From positions 1 through 34,091 of the IMG/VR virus record IMGVR_UViG_3300021420_000092: a DNA stretch of 34,091 nucleotides. One strand, 5' to 3'. The position numbers and the translations under genes were made by a program. A model generated the notes under the pieces. It did not search any database, was not told the DNA's origin, and saw nothing but the letters and a program-made list of their open reading frames with translations. The first letter of the stretch is position 1. Each line of letters starts with the position of its first letter. Of the stretch, positions 1 through 8,882 are shown piece after piece. Origin of the DNA: a virus.

Positions 1-228
1 CCAACTCATTCCCAACATAGGATTCCTCGGATGTTTCAGTACCTTTACGTTGGCCCTCTCTGTTGGCGGAACATCGGCCAGAGTCTTGACTACTTTCCCG
101 GCATCGTCATATTCGACAGCGAATTGACGTTCGACATCCCTGAGACGTTGCTCTAGGGCATCAATTGACAGCAACATTTCTTTGACGGTATCGTCATGTT
201 CGGACCGGAGAATGAATGGTAGTTTCAT
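1..228 (-). CDS. Partial small coiled-coil-like phage protein (C-terminus off window)
   Basis: Reading leftward from an ATG at 228-226, an open frame of 76 codons runs off the left edge without a stop. It begins MKLPFILRSEHDD and has a charged helical stretch (SIDALEQRLRDVERQFAVEY) that could form a short coiled coil. It lies 21 bases beyond the stop of the SGNH/LamG gene, in the same direction, so it belongs to the same leftward virion operon. No family is recognised. The frame is supported by its strand, spacing and lack of stops; the ribosome site is weak (GGAAA). The role is unknown; a small virion or assembly protein is possible from position alone. Confidence 0.6.
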   Translation of the reverse strand, partial: MKLPFILRSEHDDTVKEMLLSIDALEQRLRDVERQFAVEYDDAGKVVKTLADVPPTERANVKVLKHPRNPMLGMSW

Positions 229-249
229 TAATTTTCCATTAGATGGACT

Positions 250-2595
250 TCATTGCAACCTTAACCATTTACATCCGCCAGCCGTATTGCTCGTCAGTAC
301 TGAGCTAAGAATCGCCACAGCGTTAGAAGTCACCGTCGTACTTCCAACGAAAGTTTCAGAGTTGAACGGCACGAGTGTGCCGGACGACCCGTTGATGTTC
401 CAGAGGTTCACGTTTCGGCCGACCCAGTCAAGGCAGCTTGAAAGCAGGAAATTTCCGCCGCTGTTCAGGATGGCATAGTTGTCTGCCTGCTGAAGCTGTT
501 CACCTTGGCAGGTTCCCTGAACACTGATTGCGCCAAGCCCCGTCGTTCCATTGTAGGCAGTGACGGTCGTTCCGCCGTTCGAGAGGATTTGCCACACGCC
601 ATTGTATCCGGCCGGCGTGATCCCGGCGCAGACCATCCGAGTTCCGACGACAAACGTCGCCGCAGTCCATCCCGCCGAAGTGAACGTCATCGTGTTCGTG
701 GATTCCGATCCCGCGGTCGTTGCGATGGCCGCGGCACCAGCAGAGGAATATGTGTTTGCGGTTCCGAAGCTCCAATTTCCGTACAGGCTATTGATTGCGG
801 CCTGCACCATCACCGATACGTTGTTGTAGGAGCACGCCGTCGTGTAGTGCGTCTGATCTCCGAGGAAGCAAGTCCCTGTCGCCGCATTGCCCGGGGCGAA
901 GTTTGTGTCGGCGGCAATGTCGATCACCATGTCGGCGTAACCGTTCGCGACAAGTTGGCGAGTCAGGGGATTTACGCTTTCAGCAAAAGCAAAGGCGCTT
1001 GCTCCGCGAGCGATCATTGTCATCAAGCTGCATTTCCCGCCGAATTGATGGACAAGGGTGCAGAATTTTCTTTGGTTCCCTGCGGTCTGCGTTGCCGTAA
1101 GGCCACCTCCTACATCATTTGTACCTTCCCAGTAGTTGAAAAGTGAAAATTGAGCAGATGAACAGTAAAACGGCGGTATAATCACGGGGAAATTACTTAT
1201 TAACGTGTTGGTCTGTTGACCCGATACTCCGCGAACACCAGTCACCAAGGAATTATTGAGAGTAAGAAGAGTGGGATAGGCTACAGAACCTCCAGGGGAA
1301 CCTGTCAATGAATCCCCAACATCAATAGCATAATTAACCTGATCGGTTCCACCGACGCTAACCGGGAAACCATTACCTGCTTCGATTGAGGACATGCCTA
1401 TGTAGTCGGTCGTGACTTGCGGCGCACTCAGCGCGGAACTAAAGAATCGTATCCAGTAGACCGTCATTGTCAGATAGGTTGAACTGGCATATCCCGATCC
1501 GGCTGCTGCCCCGCAAATCTGAAAATTATTTCCCGTATCAACGCCCAACGTACCGGAATTTTGAACTAATTGACTGGATTGCTGGCCGTTCAAGTAAATC
1601 GCGTCAGCGCTCGATCCCTTGACCCAGGTTATGAGACCAGTCCCGTTGTACGAGTTCTCGTAGGCTTCACCAAATCCACCATTCTTAAATGCCCCGATGT
1701 CCGGTGCACCGGTATTCACTGGTCCTAGAAACGCATTGCTGGTGTCCACGAGGATACCGCTGGTATTTGAAGTTCCGCCGCCTCCGCTATTGATGATGAG
1801 CGCTCTCTGCTGTAATGCGCCAATGTTTGAGTATTGAACGCTGACATACATTTCCACCGACACGGCAGTTGTGGTGATCGAAGTCGGGACAGAAATGTAC
1901 TGGCTGCTGCCACTCGTGCAGGTAACACCACCGCCTGTAACCCAAGTAGGAGCATTTACGAGCGTCAGAGGACCGCTTTTACCGGAAACGTCAACATCCG
2001 TAGTACCGGAACCTTCGGTGAAACGGTAATCGCCAATTAAATTAGTAGTCACAAGAGCGGGAGCGCCGAATGGAATTTGCGCTGGCGGAGGCGAAGAAGA
2101 AACTCCCCATGCATTCAGAGCATTTCCGATGGAGGTGATAATTTGTCCACTGCCTCCAGGTGGAGGCGGGGATGAATTCGACCATGTGATTCGAACTTGA
2201 TTCGAAAGAGAGGTTGAAAGACTAACTGATCCAGTTATCGTCAGATTGATAGTCGCTACGCCGTATCCACCTTGCGCCGAGGTCGTAAAAGCCCACTGGG
2301 AATTTAGGCAAGTCGAATTAAATGAAGCATTTGTAGGTAGCGAGAAGCCGGAAAAAGAGCCGGTCGCATCGAGGGGTATAGTGTAGGACTTCGTGAAGGA
2401 GAAGTTTGGCGGATTTCCGAGACCGCATTGACCTGCACCGGGAACGAAGTTAATCAGCAACGTCCCGAGGGCATATGGAGTCGAAGATGTGTCCGTAATT
2501 GTTCCACTCAATGTGGCGAGCGTCACCTGGGCGTGCGCTCGGGCGGATAGAAGCATCAATGCGAGAAATAACAGTGCTTTTTTCATATCGGTCAT
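250..2595 (-). CDS. Secreted LamG + SGNH/GDSL hydrolase-like protein
   Basis: 781 residues. Residues 4-23 (MKKALLFLALMLLSARAHAQ) form a classic signal peptide with an AHA-Q type cleavage site. About 185-395 reads as a LamG/concanavalin-like beta-sandwich (starts IGDYRFTEGSG, includes DAIYLNGQ). About 420-600 carries SGNH hydrolase blocks: GDSL at 427-430, GTND at 491-494 and D580-Q-T-H583, giving a plausible Ser-His-Asp set. SGNH enzymes are esterases or deacetylases, often acting on acylated glycans. The gene follows portal by 6 bases. An export signal is odd for a virion protein: it may be a tail or host-surface glycan esterase, or an exported enzyme. The start could also be Met4 at 2586, which gives a cleaner signal peptide. 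The C-terminal 170 residues are Gly/Ser/Thr-rich with no recognised domain. Confidence 0.8.
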   Translation of the reverse strand: MTDMKKALLFLALMLLSARAHAQVTLATLSGTITDTSSTPYALGTLLINFVPGAGQCGLGNPPNFSFTKSYTIPLDATGSFSGFSLPTNASFNSTCLNSQWAFTTSAQGGYGVATINLTITGSVSLSTSLSNQVRITWSNSSPPPPGGSGQIITSIGNALNAWGVSSSPPPAQIPFGAPALVTTNLIGDYRFTEGSGTTDVDVSGKSGPLTLVNAPTWVTGGGVTCTSGSSQYISVPTSITTTAVSVEMYVSVQYSNIGALQQRALIINSGGGGTSNTSGILVDTSNAFLGPVNTGAPDIGAFKNGGFGEAYENSYNGTGLITWVKGSSADAIYLNGQQSSQLVQNSGTLGVDTGNNFQICGAAAGSGYASSTYLTMTVYWIRFFSSALSAPQVTTDYIGMSSIEAGNGFPVSVGGTDQVNYAIDVGDSLTGSPGGSVAYPTLLTLNNSLVTGVRGVSGQQTNTLISNFPVIIPPFYCSSAQFSLFNYWEGTNDVGGGLTATQTAGNQRKFCTLVHQFGGKCSLMTMIARGASAFAFAESVNPLTRQLVANGYADMVIDIAADTNFAPGNAATGTCFLGDQTHYTTACSYNNVSVMVQAAINSLYGNWSFGTANTYSSAGAAAIATTAGSESTNTMTFTSAGWTAATFVVGTRMVCAGITPAGYNGVWQILSNGGTTVTAYNGTTGLGAISVQGTCQGEQLQQADNYAILNSGGNFLLSSCLDWVGRNVNLWNINGSSGTLVPFNSETFVGSTTVTSNAVAILSSVLTSNTAGGCKWLRLQ

Positions 2596-2601
2596 CTCAT
2601 T

Positions 2602-4335
2602 CTATCTAGGGCGTTTAAGGCGAGCTACCGCCGCAAGTTCTTGCGCATGCTGTGCATCTTCCGCCAATTGTTCAGCTTGCGGCAACCCAAGGGTCTCGAA
2701 GATGAATTTCGGAGGCAAAGCGCCCGTCTTCGAAAGCGCCATTACGAGATTTTTCATCATAGAGCTTGAAACCGCCTGTAGCGAAACTGCATCGAGTTCA
2801 AGATCGCATTCCGCTCCATCGGGAATCGGCAGCCACGAGCACGATTTCTGCTTTTTGCGCTCTGGCATGAGCATATCTTCTTGCCGTTTGAACCGGGCCA
2901 TCGTATAAAAAACCATTCGAGCAAGACGCTGATAACTTTCGGCGAGCAGACGAGCCTTCATCCGAACAAAGGTCTGCCCTTGAAATACCGCCGCATCGAA
3001 TAGTTCCGGTGAAATATTTCCTCCCCCGGATTGCCCCTGCCTCTCCGGGGTTGTGCCCGAATATCGAGCCACTTTTTGTAGCAACAGTTCCGGTATTTGC
3101 GTCATATGCTGCGGAATCTGCGGCGGCGAACTCATGGTCGGAGGCTTGTCGCCGTCGTAAACCTGCACTTCTCCAGGCAATCCACCGTAAGCGTCGATAT
3201 CGATATTCGAATCTCGGGGAATCCAGCATTGCACGTTATTCGTGCGGATCATGTTTTCGATGAGTTGCGTGTACATCCGTTCCGCAATATCCTGTGGAGA
3301 CTTAACGTACCGAACTGGAGGAGGACCGTACATGCTATCAAGGTGAGGCATAGACCACATGCCAATAAATGGGAAAGTTCCAAAATCATCTTCGGGAAGG
3401 CGAGGAATGAAATTCGGCCCATCGGCAAGAATGATTCCGTTGCACTCGACGATGAATCGGCCATTCGGGAATCTCCACTTAAATTTAGGCTGGACTACAA
3501 GTTCGAAGCCTTCTCCCGCTCGAACTCCCGCAATTTCTTCCACTCGGTCTCGGGCATAATCCTTAACCCAAGCGTACCGTACACGCACACGAGGTCCGTT
3601 CCTTTGATGCTCGAAACCTTCGGGGGCATCGATGCGCAGCGGCCCAGGCGGAAGTTCCATCCCGAGGTCGAATCTCGACCCTTCCATCTCGTTGTCTTCG
3701 TAATCGTCATAACCGCCGCCAATCTTGACGTACTTCCCCTTTTCCGGGAACATGCGCCGAATTTCATCGACGTAGAAGTACCGCTCCTTGATGACGTAAG
3801 CCCAGGTTCGGTCGTCCTTCGCGTGCGGGTCGGGGAAAATCGTCTCGGGATCATCGGCTGCAATCCAGGCCATTCCCTTGCCGCTTCGAGCGTCGGGAGA
3901 CCATCCCACTTGCAGATAGGCCGGATTCACGAATTGGGACCAGAGCACAGCGTCGAAGATTCGGTTATTGAACATCCCGAGACGCCAAGCTGCCGAAAAT
4001 GCCTTCTCTCGCTGTTCGTCCGCTTTCCCATTCACCGAGATATAGATACGTGGCGTATCATTAGTTAAATCAGTAGCTTCGCAGCACATTAGGAATTGCG
4101 CTTCGGGGAGGATGACGCGTGGCCGGAAGGAAGGGGTAGCTGCCGAGGGGTACACGTTCAAATTGTAGAAGTTCCGCATCTCCTCGGCATGGTTCGATCC
4201 CTGTTTTTGCTCCCGTTCGAGCTTCGACATTCTTTGTAATTCGTCAATTTGCTTCGATATTTTCTTGTCGCCGGGAAATGCGACAGTTTTATTCTCGGTG
4301 GTGATAAACGGTGCTTGGACAAAAGTTAGTGACAT
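2602..4335 (-). CDS. Phage portal protein
   Basis: 577 residues, a usual portal length. Portal proteins form the dodecameric ring at the capsid vertex through which DNA is packaged and ejected. The sequence has the general portal character: an acidic/aromatic N-terminal half with repeated short beta segments (RIYISVNG, FVNPAYLQVGW, DDPETIFPDP), then a helical C-terminal region rich in Gln, Met and Arg (VAAVFQ-like crown region near the end). It sits downstream of TerL on the same strand, the expected place. Its ATG lies inside the last codons of the HNH gene (10-base overlap), so translation is probably coupled. The call rests on overall resemblance and context, since portals have no short diagnostic motif. 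Confidence 0.8.
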   Translation of the reverse strand: MSLTFVQAPFITTENKTVAFPGDKKISKQIDELQRMSKLEREQKQGSNHAEEMRNFYNLNVYPSAATPSFRPRVILPEAQFLMCCEATDLTNDTPRIYISVNGKADEQREKAFSAAWRLGMFNNRIFDAVLWSQFVNPAYLQVGWSPDARSGKGMAWIAADDPETIFPDPHAKDDRTWAYVIKERYFYVDEIRRMFPEKGKYVKIGGGYDDYEDNEMEGSRFDLGMELPPGPLRIDAPEGFEHQRNGPRVRVRYAWVKDYARDRVEEIAGVRAGEGFELVVQPKFKWRFPNGRFIVECNGIILADGPNFIPRLPEDDFGTFPFIGMWSMPHLDSMYGPPPVRYVKSPQDIAERMYTQLIENMIRTNNVQCWIPRDSNIDIDAYGGLPGEVQVYDGDKPPTMSSPPQIPQHMTQIPELLLQKVARYSGTTPERQGQSGGGNISPELFDAAVFQGQTFVRMKARLLAESYQRLARMVFYTMARFKRQEDMLMPERKKQKSCSWLPIPDGAECDLELDAVSLQAVSSSMMKNLVMALSKTGALPPKFIFETLGLPQAEQLAEDAQHAQELAAVARLKRPR

Positions 4336-4931
4336 TCAAATTCCCTATAAATCCTCTTCCATGTCCTACCGATAAATATGTTCGATATGGCAGATGGAGT
4401 GACGCCAAATTTAGAAGCCAATAATGTCTGGCTGATCCCTTTGGTTTTATGGAGACTAATTATTTCGCGTACAGTATCGGAGGTTAGAACGGAATTCCAC
4501 ACACGCTCGCCGTAGACCGTTCTATTTTTCATTGCCGAATCGATACGATTATCGGCATCCGTGCCCAGAAATAAATCGTCAGGATTTACACATGGTGGAT
4601 TGTCGCATCGATGACAAATTAGTTTGTCATCTGGTAGAAATCCATAGTGCAGTCTAAAAGAAAATCTGTGGGCGTATATCAACTTTCCATTTTCATCTGG
4701 TAATTGACCATAACCAGCTTTACCCAATGTCCCTTTCCATATCCAGCAACTACCAATAGGACGATTGGGGACGTAATGCCAAAATCGCTCCTCTGGAGTC
4801 ATGGCTCCACATCTATGCCACATAGCGCATTTTATGGAACAGAATTTCCCTCTGCCGCGATTGACTTCGGAAACTAGAACTTCGATAGTTTTCTGGCAGG
4901 CGAGACACTGCCGTATTATAGTAGTTTTCAT
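4326..4931 (-). CDS. HNH homing endonuclease, free-standing
   Basis: 201 residues from the ATG at 4931, chosen because GAGGAAG lies 4 bases upstream and TGATG overlaps the previous stop. An upstream in-frame start would overlap the neighbour fully. Order: a zinc-type pair CLAC with C...C (about 9-35), then an HNH core: CWIWKG, AHRFSF, CHRCDNPPCVNPDDLFLGT, as in phage HNH homing nucleases. The C-terminus is a helix-turn-helix (SQTLLASKFGVTPSAISNIF) followed by RTWKRI, giving target recognition. It is wedged between a small zinc gene and portal and is visibly more A+T-rich than both, which fits a recent insertion. Homologous in plan to the broken HNH gene at 32998. Confidence 0.9.
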   Translation of the reverse strand: MKTTIIRQCLACQKTIEVLVSEVNRGRGKFCSIKCAMWHRCGAMTPEERFWHYVPNRPIGSCWIWKGTLGKAGYGQLPDENGKLIYAHRFSFRLHYGFLPDDKLICHRCDNPPCVNPDDLFLGTDADNRIDSAMKNRTVYGERVWNSVLTSDTVREIISLHKTKGISQTLLASKFGVTPSAISNIFIGRTWKRIYREFECH

Positions 4932-5092
4932 CACTTCCTCGCTTTCCGAAGTTCGAGCGGCGGTTTCCACTGCGGCACATTGACATAATGAACGTATCCC
5001 CGGCACCCGCAAATGAACTGTTGCTGCGTTTCGGTGCTAGTCGCAGTGTTCAATTGCATCGGACGCTGGCAGTAGGGGCACGTCGGAATCAA
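4931..5092 (-). CDS. Small zinc-ribbon protein, TTG start
   Basis: 53 residues with CPYC and CGC knuckles spaced like a zinc ribbon, then a basic tail (ELRKARK). The start is taken as TTG at 5092-5090: AAGGAG (5106-5101) lies 8 bases upstream, and TTGA overlaps the TGA of the preceding gene. A longer reading from 5149 is open but would overlap that gene by 61 bases. Small zinc ribbons of this kind in phages often bind nucleic acid or partner proteins, but no specific role can be given. Lies between TerL-side genes and the homing endonuclease. Confidence 0.7.
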   Translation of the reverse strand: MIPTCPYCQRPMQLNTATSTETQQQFICGCRGYVHYVNVPQWKPPLELRKARK

Positions 5093-5391
5093 TGTGTCCG
5101 CTCCTTGACCATCGAAATTCGGGAAAGGTCCGTCTTTCCAGACAGCCAATCGCTCATATTCGTCAACGGGTCGTCATTATTCGATTCTCGATCCCCTTTC
5201 GAAAACTGCTCGCAATCGAAAATCATGGTCATTAATTCCTTCGCCGTCGCGTAGGCGGGAACAAGGTCTCCGGCATGTTCAGCAAGCGCCCGTTGCAGCT
5301 TCGCGCTCGCGGAGGCGCGACCTTCCTTCCGGTCAACGGAGAATTGACGCCAGATTCGCTCGAATATCGCTTTGGCACTTTCTTCGGTCAT
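5089..5391 (-). CDS. Hypothetical protein, 100 aa
   Basis: 100 residues, acidic and largely helical (KAIFERIWRQF, KLQRALAEHAG, KELMTMIFDCEQF). No domain is recognised. The ATG overlaps the previous stop (5391-5388) and its stop overlaps the next TTG, so it is one link in a translationally coupled chain between TerL and portal. In many phages this interval holds small head-packaging accessory proteins; that is inference from position only. Confidence 0.65.
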   Translation of the reverse strand: MTEESAKAIFERIWRQFSVDRKEGRASASAKLQRALAEHAGDLVPAYATAKELMTMIFDCEQFSKGDRESNNDDPLTNMSDWLSGKTDLSRISMVKERTH

Positions 5392-5639
5392 TGTAATTTT
5401 ATCCTAGATAAAACCTTTTTAGCCCGATCCCGATTGAGTTCCTCTTCGCGTACTCCCTGAGAAATCTGCGTAGCAACAATCGCACGTTCTTGATGTTCGA
5501 GCAATCTTTTCGCTCGTTCGAGCATGGAAATACCGAAATCGAGCGACATATTCGGAGCGTCGATATTGAGTTCCAGAGTGTCGGGATGGAAAGTTAGGAG
5601 CATGGTCCGTAATACGACTTCGTGCTCGTCCATTTTCAA
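5388..5639 (-). CDS. Hypothetical protein, 83 aa
   Basis: 83 residues. The N-terminal half is probably beta (EHEVVLRTMLLTF, TLELNI), and the C-terminal half is a long charged helix (SMLERAKRLLEHQERAIVA, EELNRDRAKKVL). Start and stop both make 4-base overlaps with neighbours, showing it belongs to the TerL-portal chain. No family recognised. The helix could mediate oligomerisation. Confidence 0.65.
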   Translation of the reverse strand: MKMDEHEVVLRTMLLTFHPDTLELNIDAPNMSLDFGISMLERAKRLLEHQERAIVATQISQGVREEELNRDRAKKVLSRIKLQ

Positions 5640-6058
5640 GCCTCCGGCTGACGTTGCCGTTTCTTCAAATCCTCGCTAATCATCGACGCAACCCTGCGTT
5701 TAGTCAACTGCCTTTCGAGTTCGGTGAGTTTTTGGTCATCAAGTGTGGACCCCTTCGGAGCGAATAGATTCGGCTCTTCTGGGACCTGCTTCCGAATCGG
5801 ATCGGCGGCAATCACTTCCTTGGTCGGTTGTTTCTCCGGGATCACGCGATAAACCTCCGTAAATGTCCCCATCGTGGTCCGAAGCACCAATTCCTGCGAG
5901 GCCGAATCCCAACTTTTCATTAGCGTAACCGGCTGGTCGATTACGTCGATTAATTCGCCTTTGACCCGAATCTCTCCACCACGCTCTTTGCACAGAGCGG
6001 CAATGATTTTTACGAGGTAGGATTCTAGGCTCGCATCGCCACGAGAATAAGCTGGCAT
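5636..6058 (-). CDS. Hypothetical protein, 140 aa
   Basis: 140 residues, starting ATG immediately (1 base) after the TerL stop. The first 80 residues look like a small mixed fold (GEIRVKGELIDVID, ELVLRTTMGTFTEVYRV). The C-terminal 45 are a basic helix (KLTELERQLTKRRVASMISEDLKK). No domain recognised. Position directly after TerL and coupling to downstream genes suggest a head or packaging accessory role, unproven. Confidence 0.65.
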   Translation of the reverse strand: MPAYSRGDASLESYLVKIIAALCKERGGEIRVKGELIDVIDQPVTLMKSWDSASQELVLRTTMGTFTEVYRVIPEKQPTKEVIAADPIRKQVPEEPNLFAPKGSTLDDQKLTELERQLTKRRVASMISEDLKKRQRQPEA

Positions 6059-6059
6059 T

Positions 6060-8882
6060 TCACACTCCGACTAGTCTGTCACGATGTTTTGTTTTCGCGG
6101 CCTTCATAAACATAGTCATTTCACGGCGTATCATGCCAGAAATTTCCTCTTTTATGGGAATACCGGCAAGCATCTCCTTTGGATTCTGCGGGTCCATGAT
6201 ATTTTTCGGAGCGAACTTCATCCGGGGAGGAGGATATTGCTCGCGTGTCAAACAGGCAATCATCCAGGCTACGGCGATATCATCATGGTCGCGCTTTATT
6301 TCCCACCGCCATTCTTTGATTGTCATACCGCCAATTTGTCCCATTAAGGCTCGGTCATTCAATACCAAGCCTCCAGGCTGGAAATTCATGCCCATCCTGA
6401 TACCACTACGAGCAGCATCTACGATTAGTCGTCGCGTAGCTTGGTTCATTTCGAATCCAAGAGATATACTTCTTGTTTTCCCACGTCTGCGATCATCCCT
6501 TCCTTTCCATGTATAAATATTGGAGTATCTATATGTATCCCGCAAAACTTTGAGCGCCCATCGACCTAAATTCCCGGTCAATTCAATATTGACCATTGCG
6601 AGATTGTAGAAGTTCCCGCACATGTTAAGTTGCTCGGCTAGAATTTCAGGGGGCACTCTTTCCGCAAATCGACACGCGAGTTCCCCAGTTTCCCCGCATA
6701 AACAGCAATAAGCTGTGAAATCACCCTCCTCAGTTCCGAGAGCCGCATCTGCGCCAATGAAATAGTGCAATCCATCAGGTTTGTTGTTTTCGTTTACGGG
6801 ATATTTCCATAGGAATACAGGGCCGTTATCGTCTTTGTGAAATTCGATTTTAGCGTGAGGTGAAGGACGATAGAATTTTCCTCTTGCAATAGGTGGTCTA
6901 ATCGTCTTTTCACAGTATGCCAATTCTTCTCTCGGAAGCGCAGGATCGCCGCTGATTTGGAAGGCAACTTCCGGGCAATTATGTGTGATTAGTCCATTTG
7001 CATTGAAAAGATTATCTCCGGTAAGTCTGACATCGTAAACTTCCCGAAGACCAACACTTTCGATGGTCGATATCGTATCAGCTAAAATGATTGGTAGAGA
7101 TTTTCTTCCCAAATGTTTATAGGGAGCGCATACATTTTTCCGCTTACCAATAAATCCAATATCCTGATGATATCTAAGAGATTCACTAGCTCTCAGATAT
7201 AACCACCACCCTTCAAAAACCTTTCCTTCCCTTCGTGTACTGGCTCGTTTTATCGTGGATGTAACTCCAAATCCAAGGAGGAGAAGTTGAACTTCCTGCA
7301 CGAAACTCCGATATTGACTATAAAATTTTATACTATGGCCTTCCCATGCATTCCAACCATCGGCTTCGAATAATGAACGTATAAATTCTCGCACCACAAT
7401 CCTCGGAGATCGCCAAATACATTCTGGGACGCATACTTTTCTCATTGGGAGACGGTCGCCCCTTTTATCCAATCCAGTTGCACGAATTCCCAATTTCTCC
7501 ATAAGGCCAAGAAATGCTGGACGAGAAACTCTTATTTCGGTTGATCCAACCGAAGGATTTCTAGTTTGATGGCCTCCCAAAATTTTGTCAAAAAGGCGTT
7601 CAACATCCTCCACTACATCATCATCCTTCCTAGTGCAGCAAATCGATACTTGAGCACCATGATAACTACCATCTCCCATGAAATATCCGAGAAATCTTCC
7701 CCAATCTTCATCTATTACAAGATGGCATTTAACCCCACCAAAATCTTCCCATTGAACCAAATAATAGGATGGCGCAAAATCTAGAATTGAAAGAGGGATC
7801 GTATCCCCAACTTTTAGATCAGATACGCGAGTCAATTTACCGCTTAATAGTGGGAATAGATGTTCATCTGTAACATCTATTTCACGTCCCGAATTGAATG
7901 TTATCCTTTTTGTTGGTTGCTCCCCCTCATGGAACACACCGATTATATTTTTGCCGGAAACTCTATCATCCAACTTTAGTTCCGACAGATAAATAATCCC
8001 CCTGGATGTCTGAACTCTAGTATTCCCCGAAAGACAATGGGGAAAGTCCGTCAAAAAAGCAGTTTCCACGTTTCTGCAATCTTCCGCTTTGGTCCTTCGC
8101 ATCCATGCAATCTGTTCTCGCGTTGCGTTAAAGGGAGGAGCCATTAATTCTTTTTCAAGATCGTCCCGAGGAGCATCTTCGGCTTCTTCCTCTGGACGAA
8201 TGAAATCTGGGTCTTCGAGCCATGATGCAAAATTAGCAATATATCCATTTTTACCGGCTACGGCTTCGTTCCAATATTCGTAGAATGCTTCTCCGGGACC
8301 TTCGCGGCCATTCGCAGTCGATTCAATAACCACGATACTTCCTGGACCCTTAGAAACAGAAGAAATCATGGCGACGAAAATTTCAGGATCGTAATATTTA
8401 GCAGCTTCACTAAGTAGCAATCCCGAGAGCGTTCCCCCACGACCAGCAGCCGGGGTTCCGGCTGTAGCAATGGTCAAATGGCTATCGCCATTGCTATGTC
8501 TAAAATAAATTTTCTTTTGTTGGATGTCCTCTAGAGGAAATTGGGGGAATCCCCTAGAAAGATCGCTCGGCACTCGAAATAATTCTTCCGCGCTCGGAGC
8601 GAGATGCGCGACAATCTTCATATTCATATTCGGAAAGCCAAGTCCACGGCACCAAAGTAGCCCTGTTGTCTGCGAAGAAAATCCGACACGCCTAGCTTTC
8701 AAATCAATAATACGAATGTGTCCCTCACGCCTCCATTGTTCGCGCATTTTTTGCAACCTTCTCTCCTGACTTGGAAAGAAAGTAAATTGGGTCATGGCAT
8801 GAGTCTGCCGATTCTTAATTGGTAGACGCGATAGCAACGTGCGAGAACGATCCAGCCAAGTTGGGTCGTAAATCTTAGGCAT
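6060..8882 (-). CDS. terL: Terminase large subunit precursor containing an intein
   Basis: 940 residues as translated; 587 after removal of a 353-residue intein. The extein is a packaging ATPase-nuclease. A Walker A variant LKARRVGFSS lies near residues 61-70, a Walker B-like LLLSEAAKYY near 155-164 and a coupling-type segment IESTANG follows. After the intein comes CPEVAFQISGDP, matching the conserved CPEEAF-type segment, then the RNase H-like nuclease with acidic residues in FIGADAA, NIELTG and DHDDIAVAW. The ATG at 8882 is chosen over a GTG at 8903: it overlaps the previous stop by 8 bases, has GGGA nearby and avoids a 29-base overlap. Cleaves concatemers and drives DNA into proheads with portal. 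The small subunit is not recognised here. Confidence 0.93.
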   Translation of the reverse strand: MPKIYDPTWLDRSRTLLSRLPIKNRQTHAMTQFTFFPSQERRLQKMREQWRREGHIRIIDLKARRVGFSSQTTGLLWCRGLGFPNMNMKIVAHLAPSAEELFRVPSDLSRGFPQFPLEDIQQKKIYFRHSNGDSHLTIATAGTPAAGRGGTLSGLLLSEAAKYYDPEIFVAMISSVSKGPGSIVVIESTANGREGPGEAFYEYWNEAVAGKNGYIANFASWLEDPDFIRPEEEAEDAPRDDLEKELMAPPFNATREQIAWMRRTKAEDCRNVETAFLTDFPHCLSGNTRVQTSRGIIYLSELKLDDRVSGKNIIGVFHEGEQPTKRITFNSGREIDVTDEHLFPLLSGKLTRVSDLKVGDTIPLSILDFAPSYYLVQWEDFGGVKCHLVIDEDWGRFLGYFMGDGSYHGAQVSICCTRKDDDVVEDVERLFDKILGGHQTRNPSVGSTEIRVSRPAFLGLMEKLGIRATGLDKRGDRLPMRKVCVPECIWRSPRIVVREFIRSLFEADGWNAWEGHSIKFYSQYRSFVQEVQLLLLGFGVTSTIKRASTRREGKVFEGWWLYLRASESLRYHQDIGFIGKRKNVCAPYKHLGRKSLPIILADTISTIESVGLREVYDVRLTGDNLFNANGLITHNCPEVAFQISGDPALPREELAYCEKTIRPPIARGKFYRPSPHAKIEFHKDDNGPVFLWKYPVNENNKPDGLHYFIGADAALGTEEGDFTAYCCLCGETGELACRFAERVPPEILAEQLNMCGNFYNLAMVNIELTGNLGRWALKVLRDTYRYSNIYTWKGRDDRRRGKTRSISLGFEMNQATRRLIVDAARSGIRMGMNFQPGGLVLNDRALMGQIGGMTIKEWRWEIKRDHDDIAVAWMIACLTREQYPPPRMKFAPKNIMDPQNPKEMLAGIPIKEEISGMIRREMTMFMKAAKTKHRDRLVGV
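6978..8036 (-). mobile_element. LAGLIDADG intein inside TerL
   Basis: 353 codons in frame with TerL. N-terminal splice block starts at Cys1 (CLSGNTRVQT). Block B carries the TDEH motif with His59. LAGLIDADG motifs are LGYFMGDGS at intein residues 116-124 and SLFEADGW at 221-228, each with an acidic catalytic position. Block F/G is EVYDVRLTG ... NGLITHN, ending His-Asn, followed by the +1 nucleophile Cys of the extein. All residues for standard class 1 splicing are present, so both splicing and homing endonuclease activity look intact. It sits just before the conserved CPEVAF segment joining ATPase and nuclease domains. The DNA is visibly richer in A+T than the flanking extein. Confidence 0.95.

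Noticed and set aside
505-1146. 213-codon rightward frame over the SGNH/LamG gene
   Set aside because: Arg/His-rich shadow of the leftward gene, with no ribosome site and no family features.
3097-4068. 323-codon rightward frame over the portal gene
   Set aside because: Long only because of the codon pattern of the opposite strand; composition is not protein-like and the portal frame is clear.
4931-5149. 72-residue version of the small zinc-ribbon gene
   Set aside because: Overlaps the upstream gene by 61 bases, while TTG 5092 has a full AAGGAG and TTGA coupling.
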